Origin: Glutamicibacter arilaitensis Re117
Lineage (GTDB): Bacteria > Actinomycetota > Actinomycetes > Actinomycetales > Micrococcaceae
NCBI RefSeq assembly: GCF_000197735.1
Contig: NC_014550.1
Coordinates: 930,001 to 994,000 of the forward strand
Reading direction: 5' to 3'
Length of the DNA stretch: 64,000 nucleotides
Made by a program: the position numbers and the translations under genes. A model generated the notes under the pieces. The model searched no databases, had not been told where the DNA came from, and worked only from the letters and a program-made list of their open reading frames with translations. Numbering within the stretch: the first letter of the stretch is position 1; each line of letters starts with the position of its first letter. Below, piece by piece: positions 56,053 through 64,000 of this stretch.

Positions 56053-56857
56053 TTAGTGGACGGCGAGGTCTACAATGGTCAGCTCTTCGGCCGCGTCATC
56101 GTAGTATTCACGCAGCTTCAGCCCTGCGGCTGCTGCTTCGTCGACAACCACCACGGCGTCCTGGTGCAGCTGCAGCACCGAACCTGGGCAAGAAGCCGAG
56201 ATCGGTCCCTCTACCGCTGCTGCGATAGCATTGGCTTTGCCCGCTCCGATGGCAACCAGAACCAAGCGGCCGGCATCCAAAATGGTGCCCAGCCCCTGGG
56301 TGACGCAGTGGGTCGGGACGTGCTCGACGCTCGAAGAAGCGGGCATTGTCTTCACGCGTGTTCGCAGCCAGCCGCTTGATGCGGGTACGGCTGCGCAGGG
56401 CGCTGCCGGGTTCGTTGAATCCCAGATGCCCATTGGATCCGATGCCAAGGATCTGCACCTGGATGCCTCCGGCCTGGGCGATGGACGCATCATAGTTGCG
56501 GGCCGCTTCCTCAATGGCCTCCACCGATTCAGCCATGCCTTGCGGAACGTGCAGGGACTGGGCGGGCAGGCCGATGGTATTGCAGACCTCGTTGACCAGG
56601 GTCTGGCGGTAGGACTGTTCGTGGGTATCGGGAATGCCGATGTATTCGTCCAGGGCGAATCCCTGGGCCTGGCTGAAATCAGCCCGTTCTTCCTGAACCG
56701 CACGAGCAAGCTCGCGGTACAGTCCCAGCGGGGATGAGCCCGTGGCGAGCCCCAGAACCGGATCTGCTCCAGCGCCGTGACGGGCTAAACCAGCCAGCAC
56801 GTTTTCGGCCGCGATTCGTGCAACTTCGTCAGGGGTGGAACCTATGAGTACGCGCAT
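56053..56857 (-). pseudogene. nagB: Glucosamine-6-phosphate deaminase, frameshifted
   Basis: GGAGAG precedes the ATG at 56857 (MRVLIGSTPDEVARI). The first two-thirds carry the nagB core: LGLATGSSPLGLYRELA, FALDEYIGI, GIGSNGHLGFNEPGS and TREDNARFFE. At about 56329 the frame breaks: the remaining protein (VEHVPTHCVTQGLGTIL ... AAVEGPISASCPGSVLQLH) is intact in another frame to 56053. A 2-nt loss from GAG-AGC (or a +1) explains it. Without the C-terminal third the enzyme should be inactive, so GlcN-6-P to Fru-6-P conversion is probably lost unless the call is a sequence error. Downstream of the ROK regulator by 73 nt. Confidence 0.85.
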
Positions 56858-56930
56858 GGTGTGCACTCTCCGATCTGTGGCAGTGATGATTTTTGGAAAA
56901 TAAGGGCAAAATGGCGGGGCGGCCGGGGAA

Positions 56931-58061
56931 CTAGGCAATTCCCAACTCGTGGAACAGCACGTTTACTGCGCTGCCGCGAAGGACCAGATGCTCTGGATCT
57001 TCGCTGAGCACGAGGCGGAAGTCGGAAGCGCGCGCCGTATGCGATCGCAAGGCCAGGGCCTCGTGCAGTGCTTGGGCCAGCGCCTGGTCGACGACATCGC
57101 GGGGGCCGGTGAAAATGACATTGCGTATGTCCAGGACCGACAACAGCGGAGCGACAGCGCTGGCAAGGTAGGCCGCGACCTGCTGGTCCAGCTGGTTTTT
57201 CGGCTGTCCCTCGGAGAGCGCCTTCCAGATGGCAGGCAGCGAAATGCAGGTTTCCAAGCAGCCGATATTCCCGCAGCTGCATTCGGCGGTGTCTTGGGCG
57301 TGCAGCCGCACATGGCCCAGCTCGCCGGCGGCGAATCCGGCTCCTCGCACCAAGGTGTTATGGGTGATGACACCGCAACCCACGCCACGGCCCAGGCGCA
57401 GCAGGATCATATGGCCGCTGCCCTGGCCGAAAGTGTGCTCGGCGAGAATTGCGCAGTCCGCGTCATTGAGTACATGGGTGCTGATGCCGGTCGCCTGCTC
57501 GACTGCAGAACGCAGGTCGTAATCGCGCCAACCGAACTTTTCGGCTGAGAGGACAATGCCCTTATCGGTCACGACTCCGGGGGAGCCGATGCCGATGCCC
57601 AGTACGGGGACCTGGCATTGCGCTAATGCGGTGTCGAGCAATTCCAAGAGCTGGTCTGCCGCGTCCTGGCCGGTTGCTCCGCGTCCCTGGGACGAGAAGC
57701 TTTGCAGGATGACCCCGTCCAGATCCATGATGGCTGCCCTGAAGGGGATTATCCCGGAGAGGTCTACGCCGATAATCCGCAGTCCAGGGCGGTTCAGATC
57801 GACCAGGGTGGATGGCTTGCCCGGGCGCTTGCCTTCTTGCGTCCCGGTCTCGATGACGTGGGACCGGTGGAGCAGTTCGGCTACCAGCTCTGAGACGGTG
57901 ACACGGGTCAGCCCGGTGGCGCGTGCTAGATCTGCACGGCTCAGGGCGCCTTGGTCTGCCAGGGTTTGCAGGACCAGCGAGAGATTGTGTTCCCGTCCAT
58001 GGGAGGGCAAAATGGCGCTGCCGTGTGACAGCACATTCCAGTCCTTGCGTGGGGAAGTCAC
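56931..58061 (-). CDS. ROK-family transcriptional regulator (NagC-like)
   Basis: About 376 residues from GTG 58061. A MarR-like winged helix (HNLSLVLQTLADQGALSRA then DLARATGLTRVTVSELVAEL) precedes the ROK sugar-kinase fold: IGVDLSGIIPFRAAIMDLDG, GIGIGSPGVVTDKG, HVLNDADCAILAEH, and the zinc-type motif CSCGNIGCLETCISLPAI. It likely senses an amino sugar, given nagB just downstream. The palindrome at 58065 lies 4 nt upstream of this start. A longer TTG reading (58097) overlaps that palindrome and is less likely. Confidence 0.88.
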   Translation of the reverse strand: MTSPRKDWNVLSHGSAILPSHGREHNLSLVLQTLADQGALSRADLARATGLTRVTVSELVAELLHRSHVIETGTQEGKRPGKPSTLVDLNRPGLRIIGVDLSGIIPFRAAIMDLDGVILQSFSSQGRGATGQDAADQLLELLDTALAQCQVPVLGIGIGSPGVVTDKGIVLSAEKFGWRDYDLRSAVEQATGISTHVLNDADCAILAEHTFGQGSGHMILLRLGRGVGCGVITHNTLVRGAGFAAGELGHVRLHAQDTAECSCGNIGCLETCISLPAIWKALSEGQPKNQLDQQVAAYLASAVAPLLSVLDIRNVIFTGPRDVVDQALAQALHEALALRSHTARASDFRLVLSEDPEHLVLRGSAVNVLFHELGIA

Positions 58062-58064
58062 AGG

Positions 58065-58087
58065 GTTAGTTAACTCTATTAACAAAC
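58065..58087. promoter_or_regulatory. Candidate ROK operator
   Basis: GTTAGTTAA-N5-TTAACAAAC, a dyad with 8 of 9 matching arm positions, placed directly upstream of the regulator start. Suitable for autoregulation. Confidence 0.6.
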
Positions 58088-58194
58088 TTCTGGGCAAGTT
58101 TCCGCCTCCGGAAATTGCACAGTATTTTTCTCCCAGCTCACTTCACTACAGATCAGCGGGGTATCGACGGGCAAAAAAAGGTAAAAATCATCGA

Positions 58195-58227
58195 CTGCGT
58201 CCGCTGCGTCCGCTGCGTCCGCTGCGG
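58195..58227. repeat. Short tandem repeat, 9-bp unit
   Basis: CTGCGTCCG is repeated three times (58195-58221), then degenerates (CTGCGGCAG). It sits 46 bp before a GNAT acetyltransferase start; length variation could alter its leader. Confidence 0.75.
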
Positions 58228-58272
58228 CAGAACGCGGAAAAGCGTGTGAAGCCGTGGCAAAATTAGAGCATC

Positions 58273-58803
58273 ATGACTGACGCGCAAACCTTTTCATTCA
58301 GCACTGGCGATTTGTCGATCGAGCTGGCGGCTCCCGAGCACTACCAGCGTGTGGGGGAGCTGACCGCAGAATCCTATTTTGCTGCCGGTCATTTCGACAG
58401 CCCGGATAACCAATACCTGCAATTCGTGCGCAAGGTGGCCGAGCGTGCAGCCCAGACAGAAATCTATGTGGTGCGCAGGGCCGGCGAGATCATCGGTTCC
58501 ATGACCTTGATCCGTGCAGGCAGCGAGTATGCGGACATCGCCAGAGCGGACGAGCTGGAAATCCGCATGCTCAGTGTAGATCCGGCAGTGCAGCGCAGCG
58601 GTGTCGGACGGTTCATGGTGCAGGCCTCCATCGAACGAGCCCGGCTTCTTCCCGGAATCAACGCAGTCTCCTTGACCACCGGCAGCAGCTGGAAAACTGC
58701 CCGCAACCTGTATGAGTCGATGGGTTTCACGCACTTTCCAGAACGCGACTGGGTCGTGCCCAACACCGAGATCAAATTGGTTGTCTACGCCTACAGCCTG
58801 TAG
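58273..58803 (+). CDS. GNAT family N-acetyltransferase
   Basis: 176 residues with the acetyl-CoA binding segment LEIRMLSVDPAVQRSGVGRF and MVQASIERARLLPGINAVSL, then LYESMGFTHF. Acceptor not known. Monocistronic; the leader holds the 9-bp tandem repeat. Confidence 0.85.
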   Translation: MTDAQTFSFSTGDLSIELAAPEHYQRVGELTAESYFAAGHFDSPDNQYLQFVRKVAERAAQTEIYVVRRAGEIIGSMTLIRAGSEYADIARADELEIRMLSVDPAVQRSGVGRFMVQASIERARLLPGINAVSLTTGSSWKTARNLYESMGFTHFPERDWVVPNTEIKLVVYAYSL

Positions 58804-58894
58804 GCACTGAATCAATCCCGAATATTTAAGATCAGTTGATGTCATCGGCGGACATGCGTTGTTCTGGCTCACGGCGCATGAATAGAATGGCGCC

Positions 58895-60808
58895 ATGAGT
58901 GCTATTCGCCGAAGTGTTGTTGCCCTTTCCGTAGCGTCCCTTGTCATGGGTTCGCTCAGCGCCTGCAGCGCAGGTGCTCCCGATCCGGCACCTTCGGCTG
59001 ATGCTTTGGCCTCGGCTATGAACAGCGGTGATTTCAGCGGCGTGCAATTCGCCGGTTCCAACGCTGAAGAAGCAGCCAAGGCATTGGAGACCGCCTTTGG
59101 CTCCATGGGCGAGATCAAGCATACGAGCACCGTGAGCTCGGCGGCCGAGGATGAAGAAGAGCAAGACGGCGTCAAGACAGCGACGGTCAATATCACCACG
59201 GTGTGGGATGTCGACAAGTCAGACAAGGACCTGAGCTACGACACCCAAGCCGTATGGGAATTCGATTCAGAGGCGGAAGCCTGGAAACTGCGCTTGGATC
59301 CAGCGATCTTCGCCCCGGAGTTTGAAAGCGGGGACTACCTCAAGGCAAGCTTCGAACCAGCTGCACGAGGCAACATCACCGATGCAGAAGGTGCAAGCAT
59401 TGTCACCAACCGACCGGTGATTCGTGTTGGCATGGATAAGACCCACACCGAAAAAGAGAACTGGGAAAGCTCGGCAAAGAAGCTGGCCAAGCTCGTGGAC
59501 ATCGATGAAAAGGCCTATGCGCAACGAGTGATGGCAGCCGGTGAGAAAGCCTGGGTGGAAGCGATCGTCTTGCGCGATGACGCAACCCGGGAAGTCACCG
59601 ACGCTGAAATCAAGGATATTCCCGGTGCCAACTTCCACAACGATGAGCTGCCGTTGGCTCCGACTCGTTCCTTCGCACGCCCGCTGCTGGGCAGCGTCGG
59701 AAAGGCTACTGCGGAGAATATTGAGAAATCAGAAGGAAAGGTCAAGGCCGGGGAGCAGATCGGCCAATCAGGTCTGCAAGCCGCCTACAACGACACCCTC
59801 GCGGGAACTGCCGGAGTTTCCGTCTCGCAGTACACCGCTGAGCATGATGCCGTAGCGGAACTGTTCACCACCGCTGCAGCAGCCGGTGAGGATGTAAAGA
59901 CCACCCTGGATGTGAAACTGCAAGACGCCGCCGATGATCTGCTGGCCGAAGCTGACTCGAACTCGGCCATTGTGGTTATCCGCCCTTCTGATGGCAGCGT
60001 CCTGGCCGCCTCCTCGGGCCCGGTTTCTTCGGGGTTGAATACGTCCTTGCAAGGCTCCTATGCCCCGGGATCTTCCTTCAAGGTCGTCAGTGCCTTGGCG
60101 ATGCTGCGTGATGGCGCAACACCGAGCACCAAGGTCAAATGCCCAGCGACCGCAGTGGTCGATGGCAAGAGCTTCAAGAACTATGACGGCTATCCTGCCT
60201 CGGCAGTTGGCACCATCCCGCTGGCCGAAGCCATCGCCCAGTCCTGCAACACCATCTTCGTGAATCAGGGGCAGGATATCGGCGGCAAGAAACTGGCTGA
60301 GGCAGCTGCGGCCCTCGGCCTGTTGGCAGAAGACGGAACCGGTACCGGCGCTGTCTTCGGTTCGGTGCCCGAAGACTCTGAAGGCACCACCCAAGCGGCG
60401 AACATGATTGGCCAGGGCGTGGTGGAATCATCGCCGCTGGGCATGGCCACCGTGATGGCCTCGATCCAGGCAAAGTCCACGGTGCAGCCCAAGCTCGTGC
60501 TGGAACCGGCACCACAAGCACCAGCCAAGCCGGCCTCCACGCTGACTGAAGAGGAAGCTGAGCAGCTGTCCACCATGATGGCCGAGGTCGTGGACCACGG
60601 AACCTTGAAGGACTTGAAGTCAGCAGGCAGCGGCAAGATCATCGGCAAGAGCGGCACCGCTGAATACGACAGTGAGAAGAACGCGCACGCGTGGGCTATC
60701 GCAGCCCAAGGCGATCTGGCGATTGCCGCGTTTGTTGAGGACGGAGATGGCGGCGCCCAGTCCGCCGGACCGCTGGTGAAGTCCATGCTGGAAGAAGCCG
60801 CCAAGTAG
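58895..60808 (+). CDS. Lipoprotein penicillin-binding protein (transpeptidase)
   Basis: 637 residues. A lipoprotein signal (SVASLVMGSLSACSAG) anchors it to the membrane, followed by an NTF2-like/MecA-N-type domain (about 35-170) and the transpeptidase: Ser393-x-x-Lys396 (GSSFKV), Ser450-Cys-Asn452 and Lys585-Ser-Gly-Thr588. All three active-site motifs are present, so peptidoglycan crosslinking is likely. Ends 18 bp before a convergent acetyltransferase. Confidence 0.9.
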   Translation: MSAIRRSVVALSVASLVMGSLSACSAGAPDPAPSADALASAMNSGDFSGVQFAGSNAEEAAKALETAFGSMGEIKHTSTVSSAAEDEEEQDGVKTATVNITTVWDVDKSDKDLSYDTQAVWEFDSEAEAWKLRLDPAIFAPEFESGDYLKASFEPAARGNITDAEGASIVTNRPVIRVGMDKTHTEKENWESSAKKLAKLVDIDEKAYAQRVMAAGEKAWVEAIVLRDDATREVTDAEIKDIPGANFHNDELPLAPTRSFARPLLGSVGKATAENIEKSEGKVKAGEQIGQSGLQAAYNDTLAGTAGVSVSQYTAEHDAVAELFTTAAAAGEDVKTTLDVKLQDAADDLLAEADSNSAIVVIRPSDGSVLAASSGPVSSGLNTSLQGSYAPGSSFKVVSALAMLRDGATPSTKVKCPATAVVDGKSFKNYDGYPASAVGTIPLAEAIAQSCNTIFVNQGQDIGGKKLAEAAAALGLLAEDGTGTGAVFGSVPEDSEGTTQAANMIGQGVVESSPLGMATVMASIQAKSTVQPKLVLEPAPQAPAKPASTLTEEEAEQLSTMMAEVVDHGTLKDLKSAGSGKIIGKSGTAEYDSEKNAHAWAIAAQGDLAIAAFVEDGDGGAQSAGPLVKSMLEEAAK

Positions 60809-60825
60809 CGCAACGAAGTGCTGCC

Positions 60826-61425
60826 TCAACCCTGCCGAGCGAAATATTCGTGGGACAGCAGGCTGAGCAACACCTGGTCATGGAATTGGCCGTTGTGGAA
60901 GTACACCTCGCGTTGGCGCCCTTCGAGGGTGAACCCGGCCTTTTCGTATGACCGGATAGCTCGGGGATTGAACACTGCCACGCACAGGCTGATCCGGTGC
61001 AGCCCCAGTTCGCGGAAACCGTATCCGGTCATGAGCTTGATCGCGCGGGTGCCGAACCCCTGGCCTACGAAGTCCGGGCCGATCATCACCGCCAGTTCGG
61101 CGGCACGATGCGGAAGCACGCCGCCGTGCAAGGTGATGTGCCCGATGAAGGTTCCGGTGCCGCGCTCGAAAATGCTGAACCCGGCATCACCTGAATAGGG
61201 GATGTTGCGGCTCCACTGAGCGAACATTTCCGCCAGCGGAGCTTCGGGGCGTGGCTTGATGGTGCGTTGCTGGAGCACTGCCCAAGCCGGGGCGTTCCAC
61301 CAACCGGCCATGTGCGCGAAGTCTTCCTGCTCAGATTCGCGTAAATCAATGACGGCATCGCGCAAGAGATTTTCGCCGTACTGCTGGGCCTGATCAATGC
61401 TGTTCCATCCCTGGGATGTCTCCAT
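60826..61425 (-). CDS. GNAT family N-acetyltransferase (RimJ/RimL-like)
   Basis: 199 residues. LAVMIGPDFVGQGFGTRAI is the acetyl-CoA loop, GLHRISLCVAVFNPRAIRSY then EKAGFTLEGRQREVYF is typical of the RimJ subgroup that acetylates protein N-termini or antibiotics. Substrate not known. Confidence 0.86.
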   Translation of the reverse strand: METSQGWNSIDQAQQYGENLLRDAVIDLRESEQEDFAHMAGWWNAPAWAVLQQRTIKPRPEAPLAEMFAQWSRNIPYSGDAGFSIFERGTGTFIGHITLHGGVLPHRAAELAVMIGPDFVGQGFGTRAIKLMTGYGFRELGLHRISLCVAVFNPRAIRSYEKAGFTLEGRQREVYFHNGQFHDQVLLSLLSHEYFARQG

Positions 61426-61510
61426 GGGCCCATCTTAGGAGCAATCAGCAGGCCAAAGAACTATTGCGCCAACTCTTGTGCCTAATCTGCGCAATTGAGA
61501 GACTATGCTC

Positions 61511-62062
61511 ATGGGAATCGTCTACAACACCACTATGTCTCCAACCAAGGTCGAACTTGTGACCCAGTGGCTTAAGGAGCAAGATTTCTATGCCGGCCAA
61601 GGCGCACCGGAACTGGAGAATATCGGGGGATTCCGACTAGAAGATCCCCGCGGAGAAGTGGGAATCGAACTGCTGATTTTTGCAGATCATTCCGACACCT
61701 CCGATGTGGTCTACCACGTGCCGTTGACCTATCGCGATGCGCCTTTGGAAGGTGCCGAGACATATCTTCTGGGCACCAGCGATCACGCGATCTTGGGGGA
61801 GCGTTTCATTTATGATGCTGCCGGAGATCCGGTCTTCGCCGCCCAAGCCCGTGAACTGCTCGCCGGCAAGGTCAGTGCGCAGCACCGCCACGAATCGTTC
61901 ACCGAAGATCCGCGGATCACGCTGTGCGCCGACACCGCAGGGAAAGACGCTGTGATTATCCGCCGTCCCGTTGCCAGCAAACCTGCCCAAGCAGGGGTGC
62001 TGGGGATCTGGGAGAACGCACTGGGCCAGGAACTGAGCGGTTTGGTATTGCGCACAGCATAA
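61511..62062 (+). CDS. Maltokinase N-terminal cap-like protein
   Basis: About 183 residues, soluble. LELVTQWL-like KVELVTQWLKEQDFY, GGFRLEDPRGEVGIELL, VYHVPLTYRDAPLEGAETYL and ERFIYDAAGDPVF match the cap domain found before the kinase fold of maltokinases, but the kinase itself is absent. Such stand-alone caps occur next to gatCAB in actinobacteria; function unknown. I start at ATG 61511 (GAGAG at about 9 nt) rather than 61505. Confidence 0.72.
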   Translation: MGIVYNTTMSPTKVELVTQWLKEQDFYAGQGAPELENIGGFRLEDPRGEVGIELLIFADHSDTSDVVYHVPLTYRDAPLEGAETYLLGTSDHAILGERFIYDAAGDPVFAAQARELLAGKVSAQHRHESFTEDPRITLCADTAGKDAVIIRRPVASKPAQAGVLGIWENALGQELSGLVLRTA

Positions 62063-62103
62063 CTAATGCATCGCATATAGGCTTTGGGGTGCTCGGGTAA
62101 GGG

Positions 62104-62117
62104 ATAGACTTGTCTAT
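62104..62117. promoter_or_regulatory. Palindrome in the gatC promoter region
   Basis: ATAGACTTGTCTAT is a perfect 6+6 dyad with a 2-nt centre, overlapping a possible -10 (TAGACT, 62105-62110) about 30 bp upstream of gatC. Confidence 0.35.
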
Positions 62118-62146
62118 GAAACCCAACCGCAATTCTAGGGAGATAT

Positions 62147-62443
62147 ATGTCTGCCATCAGCCGTGAGGACATTGTGCATCTGGCACACCTTGCCCACATC
62201 GAGATGAGCGACGCAGAGCTGGACAAAATGACCGGTGAACTCGACGCTATCGTCGGTGCCATCGCGTCCGTCAGCGAAGTCGCCGCCTCCGACGTCCCAG
62301 CCACCAGCCACCCGATCCCGCTGACCAACGTGTTGCGTGAAGACACGGTGGGGCAGACGCTGAGCATTGAAGAAGTTCTGCTCAACGCGCCGGATTCGGA
62401 CTCGGACCGCTTCAAGGTCCCGGCAATTCTGGATGGTGAATAA
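62147..62443 (+). CDS. gatC: Asp-tRNA(Asn)/Glu-tRNA(Gln) amidotransferase subunit C
   Basis: 98 residues. [20 protein letters not shown] and [20 protein letters not shown] define GatC, which belts GatA and GatB together. AGGGAG precedes the ATG. First gene of the gatCAB operon. Confidence 0.95.
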   Translation: MSAISREDIVHLAHLAHIEMSDAELDKMTGELDAIVGAIASVSEVAASDVPATSHPIPLTNVLREDTVGQTLSIEEVLLNAPDSDSDRFKVPAILDGE

Positions 62444-62447
62444 TCCC

Positions 62448-63986
<1,539 letters not shown>

Positions 63987-63991
63987 GCACC

Positions 63992-64000
63992 ATGAGCAAC
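63992..64000 (+). CDS. gatB: Start of gatB (first three codons only)
   Basis: AGGAGG (63976-63981) and an ATG at 63992 (Met-Ser-Asn) follow gatA in the expected position for the tRNA-binding subunit of GatCAB. Only 9 bases are inside the window. Confidence 0.6.

Overview
The window comes from a moderately GC-rich actinobacterium, most likely a Micrococcaceae member (Arthrobacter/Glutamicibacter-like). The basis is the gene content: a fused biotin carboxylase/BCCP subunit, an acyl-CoA carboxylase epsilon subunit, GatCAB, NAD-dependent LigA, a trimeric-type purine nucleoside phosphorylase next to phosphomannomutase and an LpdA-type quinone reductase (an order also known around lpdA-deoD-pmmB in Mycobacterium), and a kinase/phosphatase/FN3/MoxR operon. 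The genus is inferred; no rRNA or tRNA gene is visible.

1-25.5 kb is a mosaic of metabolic genes and mobile DNA. Four unrelated insertion sequences lie within about 18 kb: an IS1249-type element (3941-5280), an IS110-family transposase (10490-11686), an IS481/IS1202-like element (18338-19930) and an ISL3 element (20864-22312). Two have crisp target duplications that show exactly what they hit: the ISL3 element splits a dicarboxylate symporter gene, and the IS481-like element sits in the U-tract of that gene's terminator. Between them are pmm, punA, lpdA, an MHS-family transporter, the biotinylated acyl-CoA carboxylase subunit, a maf pyrophosphatase, and a TetR regulator paired with a very long coiled-coil MMPL exporter. 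Several genes are broken by point lesions: an SDR gene (in-frame TAA), a lipoprotein (frameshift) and a CorA-like membrane protein (frameshift).

25.5-44.5 kb holds a DUF885 protein and then one long, tightly overlapping signalling operon starting at a strong-looking promoter at 27471. In order it encodes a 2067-residue surface protein (propeller-like and Ig/cadherin-like repeats, acidic linker, FN3 repeats), a MoxR ATPase, a DUF58 protein, a membrane transglutaminase-fold protein that has lost its catalytic cysteine, a small unknown protein, an RDD-FHA fusion, a PP2C phosphatase, a zinc-ribbon/FHA protein with a 66-bp tandem repeat, a transmembrane Ser/Thr kinase and a third FHA protein. It matches the core of the PFNA cluster described in bifidobacteria, with FHA/RDD additions. 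The likely picture is an external sensor or adhesin plus an AAA+ chaperone module under Ser/Thr phosphorylation control.

44.5-64 kb is mostly housekeeping: accE-accD, an SDR, birA, a PH-domain membrane protein, a class III adenylate cyclase overlapping a second PP2C phosphatase, ligA, an inositol monophosphatase, a frameshifted nagB under a ROK regulator with its own palindromic operator, acetyltransferases, a lipoprotein penicillin-binding protein, a maltokinase-cap-like protein, and gatC-gatA with the first codons of gatB. The acyl-CoA carboxylase genes at 8.5-10.3 kb and 44.8-46.4 kb carry nearly the same 19-bp palindrome upstream, which points to one shared regulator of lipid-precursor synthesis. 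Overall the window shows an intact core genome with recent IS insertion and gene decay in transport and peripheral metabolism.
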